A stretch of DNA of 64,000 nt. Origin: Pseudomonas libanensis. GTDB lineage: Bacteria > Pseudomonadota > Gammaproteobacteria > Pseudomonadales > Pseudomonadaceae. Where the stretch lies: assembly GCF_001439685.1 (NCBI RefSeq), contig NZ_JYLH01000001.1, positions 1 to 64,000 of the forward strand, in the 5' to 3' direction. Below, one piece after another: positions 17,756-26,733 of the stretch; within the stretch, counting starts at the first letter, position 1, and the number at the start of each line of letters is the position of its first letter. A model generated the notes under the pieces. The model had not been told where the DNA came from. It was given only the letters and a program-made list of their open reading frames with translations, and did not search any database. Made by a program: the position numbers and the translations under genes.

Positions 17756-17860
17756 CGATTGTGTGAAGTCGAGCGTAGGAATGTTCCTGTTTTCGAGATG
17801 GGGGCACTAGCCAGGAACATGAGCATTAATCTTGCGGGACTGCCCTCAAGAGTCGTCCTT

Positions 17861-18445
17861 ATGTTCATATCTGAAAACCCCTATGCAGCACCCCAAGCTG
17901 ATCTCAAAACTCCGTCAACTGGCGCATCGACCTTTTTTATCGTCGCACCACGCAAGTTGGTATTGATGGTGCTGCTGTCCCAAGGCTTCTATACGTTTTA
18001 CTGGTTATACAAACATTGGAGTGCTTATCGCGCCGCAACGGGGGGCCGTGTACTGCCGCTTGTTCGAGCCTTTTTTTCGATCTTTTTTCTTTATGCGCTG
18101 GTGATGAAAATCAAGCAGGCGCTTGATCTGAAAGACCCGGCTTATCGGTGGTGGCCTCGCTGCTTTGTGCTTGGCTGGATAATCTGCGCCTTCCTGCCTT
18201 TTACCTATGTGTGGTTCGTCTCGTCGCTTACCGCATTGAAGGTGGGCCTGTGCTTTGCAATCGCGCAGGTCGCGATGAGCGTGCAGATTCAGCATGCGGT
18301 GAACCACTTGGAAAATGATTCGACAGGCCAAGCCAACCACCGTCTAACGTGGGCCAACGGTATTTGGATCTGCATCGGCGTGTCTTTCTGGGTGATTGCG
18401 ATCAGCTCCGCGCTCGGCCTGGGGGCGTTCGTTGTGGAGCAGTGA
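17861..18445 (+). CDS. hypothetical inner-membrane protein
   Basis: Membrane protein of 194 residues starting MFISENPYAAPQADLKT. An in-frame extension upstream to 17759 lacks a good ribosome site and looks non-coding. Four hydrophobic segments can be seen, for example KLVLMVLLSQGFYTFYWLYK, CFVLGWIICAFLPFTYVWFV and GIWICIGVSFWVIAISSALG. The N-terminal NPYxAP-x-AD motif followed by a short membrane domain is common in small uncharacterised gammaproteobacterial proteins, some annotated DUF4234-like. I cannot assign a function. GC content is a little lower than that of its neighbours, and no operon partner is evident. Confidence 0.7.
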   Translation: MFISENPYAAPQADLKTPSTGASTFFIVAPRKLVLMVLLSQGFYTFYWLYKHWSAYRAATGGRVLPLVRAFFSIFFLYALVMKIKQALDLKDPAYRWWPRCFVLGWIICAFLPFTYVWFVSSLTALKVGLCFAIAQVAMSVQIQHAVNHLENDSTGQANHRLTWANGIWICIGVSFWVIAISSALGLGAFVVEQ

Positions 18446-18537
18446 TAAAAGCGACCTTGAGCAACGACCTGAGCGCCTCGCCGCTCAAGCGCAAAGGCGT
18501 GAAACTGGCGATGAACTTGCGAGCCTCACCCACTGTA

Positions 18538-18630
18538 GGAGCGAGCTTGCTCGCGAAGAACGTATCGGCGGCGCGGGCTATCTGATAGCGCTGCATTATC
18601 GTTCACGTCTTTCGCGAGCAAGCTCGCTCC
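18538..18630. repeat. REP palindrome pair, GAGCGAGCTTGCTCGCGA subtype
   Basis: Arms of 20 bp at 18538-18557 and 18611-18630 are perfect reverse complements (core gagcgagcttgctcgcga). They lie between two convergent genes, the usual position for this REP class, and differ in core sequence from the REP copies near 11.4 and 13.5 kb. Confidence 0.92.
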
Positions 18631-18647
18631 TTGTTGATATTCAGCCT

Positions 18648-19352
18648 TCACGGGTTTTGCAAGAACACCACATACCCTCGAAACCACTCACTTCCCTGTA
18701 AATACCCCGGCGCCTGCCACTCGCCTCCCTGAATCAAGCCGACCTTGAACGGCATCCCCAGCCGATTCATCCGCGGCAAATACGCGGCATGGTCTGGGAT
18801 GCTGTGCCGCCCCTGATACGTCTGCACCACCACTTCATCCACCACGCCCTTGAGCTGGGCGATGGCGGCCGGGTCGGCGTTGCTGCTCCAGTCCATCAGC
18901 CCGGTGATGCTCAGGCGCAGGTCGGCGGGCAGGCGTTGGCGCAGGTCACGCAGGAAGTCGGCGTATTCGTGCAGGTATTGGGTGCGAGCATCGAAGTCGA
19001 TCTGGATACCGATCACCGGGTTGCCGGCGTCACGCCAGCGTTGCACCTGGCCCAGCACTTGGGTGTAGACCCGTTCCGGCCAGTGCAGGGTGTGGGCGCG
19101 GTACACCACCCAGACTTGGCCTTGGCTAATGCGCGGCACGCTCATGCCCTGGGCGATCAGTTGTACGCCGCGCTGGGGAGCGCGGCGGGTGGAGTTGATC
19201 TGGCCTTGCAGGATATACAGGGTTTTTGCCTGCTTGATCACCGGCTGGGGCGTGACGCCACTCCACAACCAGAAGGCGTCGTAGTCGCCAGCGTTAACTG
19301 CGCCAAAGGCCGGGCTTGCCAGCAACAGCAAGCCTAGCCACAGCGGCTTCAC
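18648..19352 (-). CDS. DUF3142-like secreted protein
   Basis: Exported protein of about 234 residues. Translation most likely starts at the GTG at 19352-19350, which overlaps the TGA of the upstream gene by 4 bases; the N-terminus is then a clean signal peptide (KPLWLGLLLLASPAFGA). Longer in-frame starts would give a Cys/Arg-rich extension from within the upstream gene. The mature part reads like a TIM-barrel hydrolase-like protein: DAFWLWSGVTPQPVIKQAKTLY, VIGIQIDFDART, LSITGLMDWS, VDEVVVQTYQGR. This resembles DUF3142. Whether it is enzymatic is unknown. It is coupled to the 720-residue protein upstream. Confidence 0.75.
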   Translation of the reverse strand: MKPLWLGLLLLASPAFGAVNAGDYDAFWLWSGVTPQPVIKQAKTLYILQGQINSTRRAPQRGVQLIAQGMSVPRISQGQVWVVYRAHTLHWPERVYTQVLGQVQRWRDAGNPVIGIQIDFDARTQYLHEYADFLRDLRQRLPADLRLSITGLMDWSSNADPAAIAQLKGVVDEVVVQTYQGRHSIPDHAAYLPRMNRLGMPFKVGLIQGGEWQAPGYLQGSEWFRGYVVFLQNP

Positions 19353-21511
19353 CAGTAGTACTGCAGCGATTTGCCCCACTGGGTATCGGCAAAACCGGAC
19401 TTGAGTTGGCGGAACCAGGCTTTGCGCACCGCCGGCGCCACGTCTTCGCCGCCGCAGCTGTTGTAGCCGGCCGGCGCGTAGCAATTGATGGCGCGGAACA
19501 ACGCATAAGCCTTGTCGGTTTTCGGCGCCTTGGCGTTGGCGATCACCTGTTTGTAGCCGTCCAGGCGCGAGAAGGTTTCACCCTTGAAGTCCGAGGCGGT
19601 ACTGCCCAGGCTGCCGGCGGCCCGCGGTTGTTCCAACGGCATGCCGTCCAAGCCGTTGCGCAGGATGAATTCACCGAAGCAGTTCAAGGCGTGCGGGTTT
19701 TTGGCCTCGTCCTGCAAGGTCGCGGCGGTTTGCGCGATGCTTGGGCAGGCGTAGCCGGATTCGGCTTTGTCACCGTTCCACTGGAACAGCTTCAAGCTCT
19801 GACCGCTGGTGTAGGTGTAGCCCAGGCTGGTGCCGAGCTTGTCGTCAGCGAGCGAGGCTTGCTTGAGATCATCGGCAAAGGTGGCGTACTGGCCGCGCAG
19901 CAGGTCTTTGTAGAGCAGCACGAATTGCGCACTCTGGCGCTCGATCGGGTCGCTGGCCTTGGCGATCTGCTGGCGCAGCAGGTCGGGGCCGGCGACGTTG
20001 CGCAGCAGGATGTAGCGCACCTGCTTGGCACTGATCGGCGAGTCGGCGGCGAACACCTTGGCCAGTTGGCCGCTGCGCTCGTAGTTCATCGCCAGGGCCA
20101 GCTCCAGCTGGTCACGCTGCAGCGGTTGCTTGGCCAGGGGCAGCAGTTGCAGCCACAGGGCTTCGGCGCCTTGCCAGTCTTGCTTGGCTTCCAGGGCCAG
20201 GGCGCGCAGGGTCTGCTGGCTGAAGGCGAAATAGTCGAGGCTCGACGGCACGCTGTCGGGCAGATGCTTCAAGGCGTCGTCGGGCTGATGCTCGACGTAC
20301 AGGGCATACGCCGCTTGCAGGTAGTCGAACAAGGCCGGCTCGTTGGCAAAAGTGCTCTTTTGCTTGTCGAGGTCTTCTCGGCTCAGGAGCGGCGGCGTAT
20401 GAGCACGCATCGCCATCAGGTCACTGACCACCTGCAGCATCGGGCTGTTGGCCGACTTGTTGCCGACCATCAGCAACTTCAGGTCGGCTTCTTCCACCAG
20501 TTCGTCGACGCTCACATTACGCTGGGCGTCGGTGGCTTCGGTGAGTTGCCAGGTGAAGTCTTCTGCGAGCTTGGCGTCGTCGTTTGCCAGCCAGTGCACG
20601 CGGCGCAACAGGCCGCGGGCGGACGCAACGTAATCGCCCTGTGGAAAATGTTTCAGGTAACTGAGAAAACCTTCCTCGGCATCGCTCAAAGCCGATTTAT
20701 CCACATGCTCGCGTTGCGGCATGCCGTATTCGTCGAAGGCTTCGGCCTGGGCCTGATTCAGTGAAGTACGCGCAGTCATGTACAGCGCCGTTTCCTTCAG
20801 CCACGGCACATCGCTGGTGGAGGCGGCGGCGAACCCGCGCTCGGCGTAATCGAAACGCCCGCTGTAGAAATCGCCGGCGGCCTGCAAATAGGTACGGAAC
20901 AACTGGGCGTTGGCCGACGGGGTCAGCTGCGCGTCCACTACCTGGCGGCTCCAGTCACAGGTGGTCAGCAACTGCAGGCGTGCTTTTACCAACAGGTCGC
21001 GCTCGGCGGGCGGCATCTGGGCTTTGATCACCTGGCTGATAAACGCCGTGGCGCTGTCATCGTCATTGCTGCGGCAACGGCTGCCTTCGCCATTCAGGAA
21101 GGCTTCGCCTGCGGTCTTGTACTCCTCGCGCTTGATGCCCAGGGGCTGGAGCAGCGTGTCGAGTTCAGCCGTGCGCGAATCGTCAGCTTTGTTATCCGGC
21201 TCCTCATTCGTGGCTGGAACCGGCACCAGGCGATACACCGGGAATGGCACCGGGCCGAACCCTTGGGCCAAATCGTCTTCGCCCAAGGCATTGGGAGCCA
21301 GTGGCGCGGCTTTTTTGTCGGCCAGCAACAGGCGCAGGTTGACCCGGCTGTCATTGCCCGGGCTCAGGAACGGTACGTTGTTGCAAGGGGCCAGGCTGTC
21401 ACGCGAGACACGCCAGTCGGGGTAGCAGGAATCGTCGGAGCTGGCCTGGGCCTGCTGGGAAATACCCGCCAGCAGGGCCAGCGCCAGGGGAGATAGAAAG
21501 CCGATGCGCAT
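19349..21511 (-). CDS. periplasmic helical-repeat (TPR-like) protein of unknown function
   Basis: A 720-residue exported protein with a Sec signal peptide (MRIGFLSPLALALLAGISQQAQA). The mature protein starts with a Cys-containing segment (DDSCYPDWRVSRDSLAPC). Long stretches of amphipathic helical pairs follow that look like TPR/solenoid repeats (for example YLQAAGDFYSGRFDYAERGF and FLSYLKHFPQGDYVASARGL). The C-terminal region has paired cysteines (INCYAPAGYNSCGG). Its product probably acts in the periplasm as a scaffold, together with the coupled DUF3142-like protein. It is divergent from the export cluster at 21673, which hints at a link but does not prove one. Confidence 0.65.
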   Translation of the reverse strand: MRIGFLSPLALALLAGISQQAQASSDDSCYPDWRVSRDSLAPCNNVPFLSPGNDSRVNLRLLLADKKAAPLAPNALGEDDLAQGFGPVPFPVYRLVPVPATNEEPDNKADDSRTAELDTLLQPLGIKREEYKTAGEAFLNGEGSRCRSNDDDSATAFISQVIKAQMPPAERDLLVKARLQLLTTCDWSRQVVDAQLTPSANAQLFRTYLQAAGDFYSGRFDYAERGFAAASTSDVPWLKETALYMTARTSLNQAQAEAFDEYGMPQREHVDKSALSDAEEGFLSYLKHFPQGDYVASARGLLRRVHWLANDDAKLAEDFTWQLTEATDAQRNVSVDELVEEADLKLLMVGNKSANSPMLQVVSDLMAMRAHTPPLLSREDLDKQKSTFANEPALFDYLQAAYALYVEHQPDDALKHLPDSVPSSLDYFAFSQQTLRALALEAKQDWQGAEALWLQLLPLAKQPLQRDQLELALAMNYERSGQLAKVFAADSPISAKQVRYILLRNVAGPDLLRQQIAKASDPIERQSAQFVLLYKDLLRGQYATFADDLKQASLADDKLGTSLGYTYTSGQSLKLFQWNGDKAESGYACPSIAQTAATLQDEAKNPHALNCFGEFILRNGLDGMPLEQPRAAGSLGSTASDFKGETFSRLDGYKQVIANAKAPKTDKAYALFRAINCYAPAGYNSCGGEDVAPAVRKAWFRQLKSGFADTQWGKSLQYYW

Positions 21512-21672
21512 GAGGTGACCTTGATCCTGGATCCTTGGAGGACGCCAATCATAACGTGTTCCTACTCAGGCTTCGGTGAAGCCCTACACAAATTGCTGAT
21601 TTGTCTGATGGGCGTAGTGGCAATTTAGTCCCGCTGCCCTAGACTGCGGTCATCTCAGGGAGAAGTACGCGC

Positions 21673-22449
21673 ATGACGCACCTACGTAAGTGGCTATTAA
21701 GTTTTTCCTGTGTGCTGAGCGTGGCGACCGTGGCCATGGCCGACGATCCGCTGTTGGATCAACCCTCCACAACGAGCGCCGCGAGTACCGAGAGCGAAGC
21801 CCGTGGTGTATTGCGTGCCCGCGACCAGGCGATGTTGGCCAGCGAGTTGTCCGGGCGCATCGTCGACCTGCCGTTCAGTGAAGGCGAGTCGTTCAAGAAA
21901 GGTGACACCCTGGCGCGTTTCGATTGTTCGGCCTACCAGGCCCAACTCAATGCGGCCTCAGCCGCCAGCCGTGGTGCCGGTGAAGAGCTGGCCCATAACA
22001 AACAATTGGCCGCGCTGAATTCCGTCGGGCGTTTCGAAGTGGCTCGCGCCGAAGCCAAACTCACCGAAACCCAGGCCCAGTCCCAGGTCTATCAGGTCCA
22101 GGTCAGGCGCTGCAGCGTGCTGGCGCCGTATGACGGCCAGGTGGTGCAGCGCAAGGTTCAGCGTTATGAAAGCGTTTCGGCCGGTGCGCCGCTGTTGGAA
22201 ATCGTCGACAACCGCAGCCTGGAAATTCACTTGCTGGTGCCGTCGCGCTGGATGGGCAAACTCAAGCCCGGCCAGACCTTCAGCTTCACCCCGGATGAAA
22301 CCGGCCAGGCGTTCAGCGCCACCGTCAAGCGTCTCGGCGCCCGCATCGATGAAGGTAGCCAGACGCTCCTGCTGGTCGCCAGCGTGACCAATGCCACCGG
22401 GTTGATGGCGGGCATGAGCGGTACTGCCCACTTCGCGCAACTGCAATGA
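21673..22449 (+). CDS. periplasmic adaptor (HlyD/RND membrane-fusion type), export-cluster subunit 1
   Basis: Exported adaptor of 258 residues, small for the family. The signal peptide is about residues 1-23 (HLRKWLLSFSCVLSVATVAMA). The lipoyl halves are RGVLRARDQAMLASELSGRI and VRRCSVLAPYDGQVVQRKVQ, with a short helical hairpin between them and a beta-barrel at the C-terminus. No inner-membrane pump of the RND type is nearby. Instead the next two genes (4-bp overlaps each) also carry HlyD modules. It is the first gene of the rightward run and may join the membrane proteins to the TolC-type lipoprotein at 36452. Confidence 0.82.
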   Translation: MTHLRKWLLSFSCVLSVATVAMADDPLLDQPSTTSAASTESEARGVLRARDQAMLASELSGRIVDLPFSEGESFKKGDTLARFDCSAYQAQLNAASAASRGAGEELAHNKQLAALNSVGRFEVARAEAKLTETQAQSQVYQVQVRRCSVLAPYDGQVVQRKVQRYESVSAGAPLLEIVDNRSLEIHLLVPSRWMGKLKPGQTFSFTPDETGQAFSATVKRLGARIDEGSQTLLLVASVTNATGLMAGMSGTAHFAQLQ

Positions 22450-23765
22450 ACGCGCCGATGCCGGGCAATACCGAGCGGGTATTCGCCCAGTTTCTGGGGC
22501 TTGAACACCAGACCCGTGCCGCCCGAACCACCGAGCAGCTGGCCTACAGCCTGGTCAACGACGGCCAGCCGTTGTTCGGCTATCGCCATGCGGCGCTGCT
22601 GATCGCCGGCAAAGTGCGGGCGGTGACGGCGGTGAGCAGTGTCGACCCGAATGCGCCGTTTGTGGCCTTTGTCGAACAGGCCGTGGTGCAGCTGCACAAG
22701 CAGGCGCTGGGCCAGGTCGCGCAGGTGGTACCGGCTGAACAATTGAGCGACCAGGTGCAGGCCGACTGGCAAAGCCTGTCCGCCGGCCATGTGTTCTGGC
22801 TGCCCTTGATTGACCCGCATGCTCGCGTGTTCGGTGGTGTGTGGCTGGCGCGGGACACCCCATGGAACCCGGCCGAACAGGTGTTGCTGGCGCAGTGGGG
22901 CGATACCTGCAGCCATGCCTGGCTTGCCCTGCAACCGCGCCAGCCTTGGCGGCTGCGCCTGACGCGCAAGCGCCGGGTGCTGATGGCGGTTGCGCTGTTG
23001 CTCTTGCTGCTGGTCCCGGTGCGCCAATCGGTATTGGCGCCGGCAGAAGTGGTACCGCTGGCCGGGCAGGTGGTGGCAGCGCCATTGGACGGGGTGATCG
23101 CCGAATTTCTGGTCAAACCCAACCAAGTCGTCAACACCGGCGACCTGTTGCTGCGCTTTGAAAGCACCACGCTCACCGCGCAGGCCGACGTGGCCGCACG
23201 CGCTCTGGGCGTGGCCGAAGCGGAACTCAAGGCAAACGCCCAACGCGCCTTTGCCGATGCCGAATCCAGTTCGCGTATCGACCTGCTGGCCGCGCGGGTC
23301 GAGCAAAAACGCGCCGAACGTGACTATGCCCGCGAGTTGCTCAAGCGCAGCGAAGTGCGCGCCGAACGCGACGGTATCGCGGTATTCGCCGACGCCGAAC
23401 GCTGGACCGGCAAACCGGTGCAGACCGGCGAGCGGCTGTTGCAGATCGCCGACCCGGCCCAGGCCGAGTTGCGCATTGAATTGGCGGTGGGCGATGCGAT
23501 TGCGCTGGAGCCGAACGCCCAGGTCGCACTGTTCCTCGACAGCGACCCGTTGCAGCGCCATCTCGCCACCCTGCAACGCGCCGCCTACGAGGCCCAGCCC
23601 ACGGCGGGCGGGCAACTGGCCTATCGCCTGGATGCGCAGTTCGATGACGCGCCGCCGCGTATCGGCCTGCGCGGTACTGCGAAGATCTTTGGCGAACGCG
23701 CGCCGCTGGCCCTGTACCTGTTGCGCCGACCGCTGGCGGGCCTACGCCAGAGTGTGGGCCTGTGA
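22446..23765 (+). CDS. GAF-domain/HlyD fusion adaptor, export-cluster subunit 2
   Basis: A 439-residue membrane protein of unusual build. The N-terminal ~170 residues have no signal peptide and resemble a GAF-like sensory domain (RTTEQLAYSLVNDGQPLFGY, GHVFWLPLIDPHARVFGGVW). A single membrane segment follows at about 178-195 (RRVLMAVALLLLLLVPVRQS). The C-terminal part is HlyD-like (VVPLAGQVVAAPLDGVIAEF, then AERDGIAVFADAERWTGKPV). The predicted topology puts the GAF domain in the cytoplasm and the adaptor in the periplasm. The start overlaps the preceding stop by 4 bases. The domain calls come from pattern recognition; the HlyD part is firmer than the GAF part. Confidence 0.78.
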   Translation: MNAPMPGNTERVFAQFLGLEHQTRAARTTEQLAYSLVNDGQPLFGYRHAALLIAGKVRAVTAVSSVDPNAPFVAFVEQAVVQLHKQALGQVAQVVPAEQLSDQVQADWQSLSAGHVFWLPLIDPHARVFGGVWLARDTPWNPAEQVLLAQWGDTCSHAWLALQPRQPWRLRLTRKRRVLMAVALLLLLLVPVRQSVLAPAEVVPLAGQVVAAPLDGVIAEFLVKPNQVVNTGDLLLRFESTTLTAQADVAARALGVAEAELKANAQRAFADAESSSRIDLLAARVEQKRAERDYARELLKRSEVRAERDGIAVFADAERWTGKPVQTGERLLQIADPAQAELRIELAVGDAIALEPNAQVALFLDSDPLQRHLATLQRAAYEAQPTAGGQLAYRLDAQFDDAPPRIGLRGTAKIFGERAPLALYLLRRPLAGLRQSVGL

Positions 23766-25861
23766 CGAGCCTGCCCAGGCTGCGCGAAGACCTGCAACTG
23801 TCCAGCGCCGGCGCCGCCCTGGATGGTTCGCCGCGCTGGACCCTGGCCGATCCGGTGCGCGGGCGCTATTTCAAGCTCGGCGCGAGCGCCATTCGCCTAT
23901 TGCGCTACTGGGCCTTGGGCGACCCGGAAAAAGTCCTGCAAGCCGCCAACCGTGAGCCGGGCCTGCCCTTGGGGGACCGCGAGGTGGACGAGCTGCTGAG
24001 TTTTCTGCGCGCCCACGACCTGATCGCCGCCCTCGACCCCGAACAACGGGCCAGCTACCTGCATAAAGCCGCCGCGCAAAAACAAAGCCTGGGCACAGTC
24101 CTGCTGCACCAATACCTGTTTTTCCGCATCCCGCTGTGGCGCCCGGACCCTTTTCTCAACCGGACATGGCCGTGGCTGGCGCGCTTCGGGCCGGGTCTGC
24201 TGCGCTATGGCTTGCCGATTATCCTGATGCTGGGCGTGTTTCTGGTCGCACGGGACTGGCAGCGTTTCGTGGCGACCTTCCCGCATCTGTTCAGCCTTGG
24301 GGGCGCCCTGGCCTTTGGTGCCGCGTTGTTTTTCGCCAAGCTGTGCCATGAGTTCGGCCATGCGTTCATGGCCAAGCGCGCCGGCTGCCGGGTACAGAGC
24401 ATGGGCGTGGCGTTCATGGTGATGCTGCCGATGTTCTACACCGATGTGAGCGACGCCTGGCGCGTCAATGATCGTCGCTCCCGCCTGATGATCGGCGCGG
24501 GCGGGGTGATGGCCGAATTGCTGCTCGCCTGCGTCGCGCTGCTGGCCTGGTCACTGTTGCCGGACGGTCCCGCCCGCACGGCGGCGTTCATGTTGGCCAG
24601 TGCTACGTGGCTGACCACCTTGGCGATCAACCTCAACCCGTTCATGCGCTTTGATGGTTACTTTTTGATCAGTGACTGGTGGGGTGTCGATAACCTGCAA
24701 GGCCGCGCCTTTGCCTTGTGCCGCTGGCGCCTGCGTGAGTGGCTGTTCGGCTACGGCGAATCGGCGCCGGAACCCTGGTCGCCGATGATGCAGCGGCGCC
24801 TGCTGTGGTGGGGCTACCTCGCATGGTTGTGGCGGGCGGCGTTGTTCCTGGGGATCGCCTTGGCGGTGTACCACCTGTTTTTCAAACTACTCGGGATTTT
24901 CCTGATGCTGGTGGAGTTGGTGTGGTTCATCTTCCTGCCGGTCTTTAAGGAATGGCGCCAATGGTGGAGCCGGCGCAGCCAGGCCCATGCACCCAGGGTG
25001 CTGCTGACCGGCCTGGGGTTGCTGTTGCTCCTGCTGGCGCTGGTGGTGCCATGGCGCAGCGCCGTGGAACTGCCGACGATGCTCGAGGCAGGACGCGCCA
25101 GTGCGCTGCATGCGCCGGTGGCGGCGCGGGTCAAGGCGCTCAAGGTGGTGGATGGGCAAGTAGTGATGCCGGGCCAGGTGCTGGTCGAACTGGAGTCACC
25201 GGACCTGGACGCCCGGCAGAGCATCGTGCGCCGCGAAGTCGACATTCTGCAGTTGCAGATGCGTCGCCAGGCCGGGCGCAGCGAAACGGCGGCGGACGCC
25301 GGCATCAATGACAAGCGATTGTCCCAGGCCCTGGCTGAATACCGAGGCTTGGCCGCCCAGCGCGAACGCCTGTTGTTACGCGCGCCCCATGCCGGAACCG
25401 TGCGCGATGTGTTGCCGCAACTGAGCACAGGCCGCTGGCTGTCGCCCAAAGACGCGCTGGCGCAAGTGGTCGAGGATGGCGCGCGCCTGCGCGGTTACCT
25501 GGCAGAGGCCGAGTTGTGGCGCGTACAGCCAGGGGCGACCGGGCGGTTTATCGCCGATGACCCGATGCACGCCGCCATTGCGGTGGAGCTGACGGACATC
25601 GATGCCAATGGCGTGGCGTATCTGGACCAGGAGGCACTGACGTCCGATCACCACGGGCCGATCGCCGTGCGCCGCGATGAAAACCAGCGTCCGGCACCGG
25701 TCCAGGCGCAATACGGCGCGCGCTTCAAGAGTGTGCAACCGATTCCTACGCCCCATCAGCCGTTGCGCGGGGTGGTGGTGTTGCAAGGGCGCAGCGAATC
25801 GGTGCTGGGCGTGGCCTGGCGACGAGCAGCCGCCCTGGGCGTGCGGGAAAGCGGTTTTTGA
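23762..25861 (+). CDS. PqqD-like / M50 site-2 protease / HlyD fusion, export-cluster core membrane protein
   Basis: A 699-residue inner-membrane protein with three parts. Residues about 20-90 (RWTLADPVRGRYFKLGASAI, VDELLSFLRAHDLIAAL) resemble PqqD/RRE winged-helix peptide-binding domains. Residues about 145-440 are a membrane domain with the zinc motif HEFGH (196-200) and the third-ligand region LNPFMRFDGY (291-300) of M50 site-2 proteases. After about residue 435 comes a last membrane segment and an HlyD half (RASALHAPVAARVKALKVVD, RERLLLRAPHAGTVRDVLPQ). It starts with GTG overlapping the preceding TGA. All metal ligands are present, so it may be an active protease. The PqqD assignment is the least certain part. 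Confidence 0.85.
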   Translation: MTSLPRLREDLQLSSAGAALDGSPRWTLADPVRGRYFKLGASAIRLLRYWALGDPEKVLQAANREPGLPLGDREVDELLSFLRAHDLIAALDPEQRASYLHKAAAQKQSLGTVLLHQYLFFRIPLWRPDPFLNRTWPWLARFGPGLLRYGLPIILMLGVFLVARDWQRFVATFPHLFSLGGALAFGAALFFAKLCHEFGHAFMAKRAGCRVQSMGVAFMVMLPMFYTDVSDAWRVNDRRSRLMIGAGGVMAELLLACVALLAWSLLPDGPARTAAFMLASATWLTTLAINLNPFMRFDGYFLISDWWGVDNLQGRAFALCRWRLREWLFGYGESAPEPWSPMMQRRLLWWGYLAWLWRAALFLGIALAVYHLFFKLLGIFLMLVELVWFIFLPVFKEWRQWWSRRSQAHAPRVLLTGLGLLLLLLALVVPWRSAVELPTMLEAGRASALHAPVAARVKALKVVDGQVVMPGQVLVELESPDLDARQSIVRREVDILQLQMRRQAGRSETAADAGINDKRLSQALAEYRGLAAQRERLLLRAPHAGTVRDVLPQLSTGRWLSPKDALAQVVEDGARLRGYLAEAELWRVQPGATGRFIADDPMHAAIAVELTDIDANGVAYLDQEALTSDHHGPIAVRRDENQRPAPVQAQYGARFKSVQPIPTPHQPLRGVVVLQGRSESVLGVAWRRAAALGVRESGF

Positions 25862-25876
25862 CAGGAGTTGAACACG

Positions 25877-26392
25877 ATGCTGAACAAGGAGGGCGCTTTG
25901 GCGCAGGGCTTGGTGGTACGCCCGTCGCGCAGCACCGACGGGCCGTTTTTACAGGGGCTTTACCGCTCGGCGCGCGCCGATCTGCAATGGATCGATGGCG
26001 AGCAGGCACTGGTGGAGGAGGTGATCGCCCAGCAGTACCAGGTCCAGGAGGCGGGCCTGGACGCGCATTTTCCCGGAGCGCTGCATTATGTGGTCGAGAA
26101 ACTGGGGACGCCCATCGGCGCACTGAGCGCTGACTTCGGGCCCAACGAGATCCGCGTGCTGTACCTGGCGTTCATCCCGGCCGCCCGCGGCCAGGGTTTT
26201 GGCCGCGCGGTGTTGCAAGGTGTGCAGCAAGCCGCGAGCCAGGTGTTTTGCCCGGTGGCCACGGTGGTATGGGCGAGCAACCCCCACGCGCGCCGGCATT
26301 ACCTGGCGCTGGGGTTTCGAGTTGAGGAACAGACCCCCGCCGCGCAGCGGCTGGTGTGGTACCCGTCTCAGTTGAACACGATGCAGAAATAA
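25877..26392 (+). CDS. GNAT-family N-acetyltransferase
   Basis: A 171-residue acetyl-CoA-dependent acetyltransferase. The ATG at 25877 has AGGAG 9 bases upstream. The core beta4/alpha3 motif is VLYLAFIPAARGQGFGRAVL, containing the acetyl-CoA-binding R-G-Q-G-F-G loop, and VVWASNPHARRHYLALGFRV is the C-terminal element. It lies 15 bp after the M50 fusion gene and is likely co-transcribed with it. The acceptor is unknown; a component or substrate of the export cluster is possible. Its last 25 bases overlap the convergent gene on the other strand. Confidence 0.87.
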   Translation: MLNKEGALAQGLVVRPSRSTDGPFLQGLYRSARADLQWIDGEQALVEEVIAQQYQVQEAGLDAHFPGALHYVVEKLGTPIGALSADFGPNEIRVLYLAFIPAARGQGFGRAVLQGVQQAASQVFCPVATVVWASNPHARRHYLALGFRVEEQTPAAQRLVWYPSQLNTMQK

Positions 26393-26676
26393 CCGCGTTC
26401 GGCATCACGACCCATGGCGGGCTCGCGGGACACGAACACCTGCTCCAGACACGCCTCCGGCAGCGGCAGGCGGCATAGACCGTCCACGAAATCGGTAGGG
26501 CCGAGGCTGCTGAGCAGTACGCTGAAAGCCCCGCGTGGGCTTTGGGGCAAGGTCGCGTGGGGCGCCTCGCGCACACGTTCGATCTGAATCGGCAGCGCCG
26601 AGCCATCCGGCAGGTAAAGCGTGCTGCTGCCTGCCAGCAACGGGCGAAAATGTTCAGGGGTGACCAGGTTCAGCAT
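26368..26676 (-). CDS. DUF6916-like small protein
   Basis: A 102-residue protein starting MLNLVTPEHFRPLLAGSSTLYLPDGSALPIQIERV and ending GYFCIVFN. It has no signal peptide or membrane segment. The pattern (short beta-rich domain, FSVLLSS and LPLPEACLEQVFVSREP) matches the small proteins often found beside tail-collar (MdpB-like) genes, annotated DUF6916; I recognise the type but not a function. It lies on the minus strand, downstream of the collar gene (57-bp gap) and convergent to the acetyltransferase. Confidence 0.72.
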   Translation of the reverse strand: MLNLVTPEHFRPLLAGSSTLYLPDGSALPIQIERVREAPHATLPQSPRGAFSVLLSSLGPTDFVDGLCRLPLPEACLEQVFVSREPAMGRDAERGYFCIVFN

Positions 26677-26733
26677 AAGCGTGGCTCCGCTTCAGAAGTG
26701 CCGAGGCGCTTAAGCCCCGGTCAAGGGATGGCA

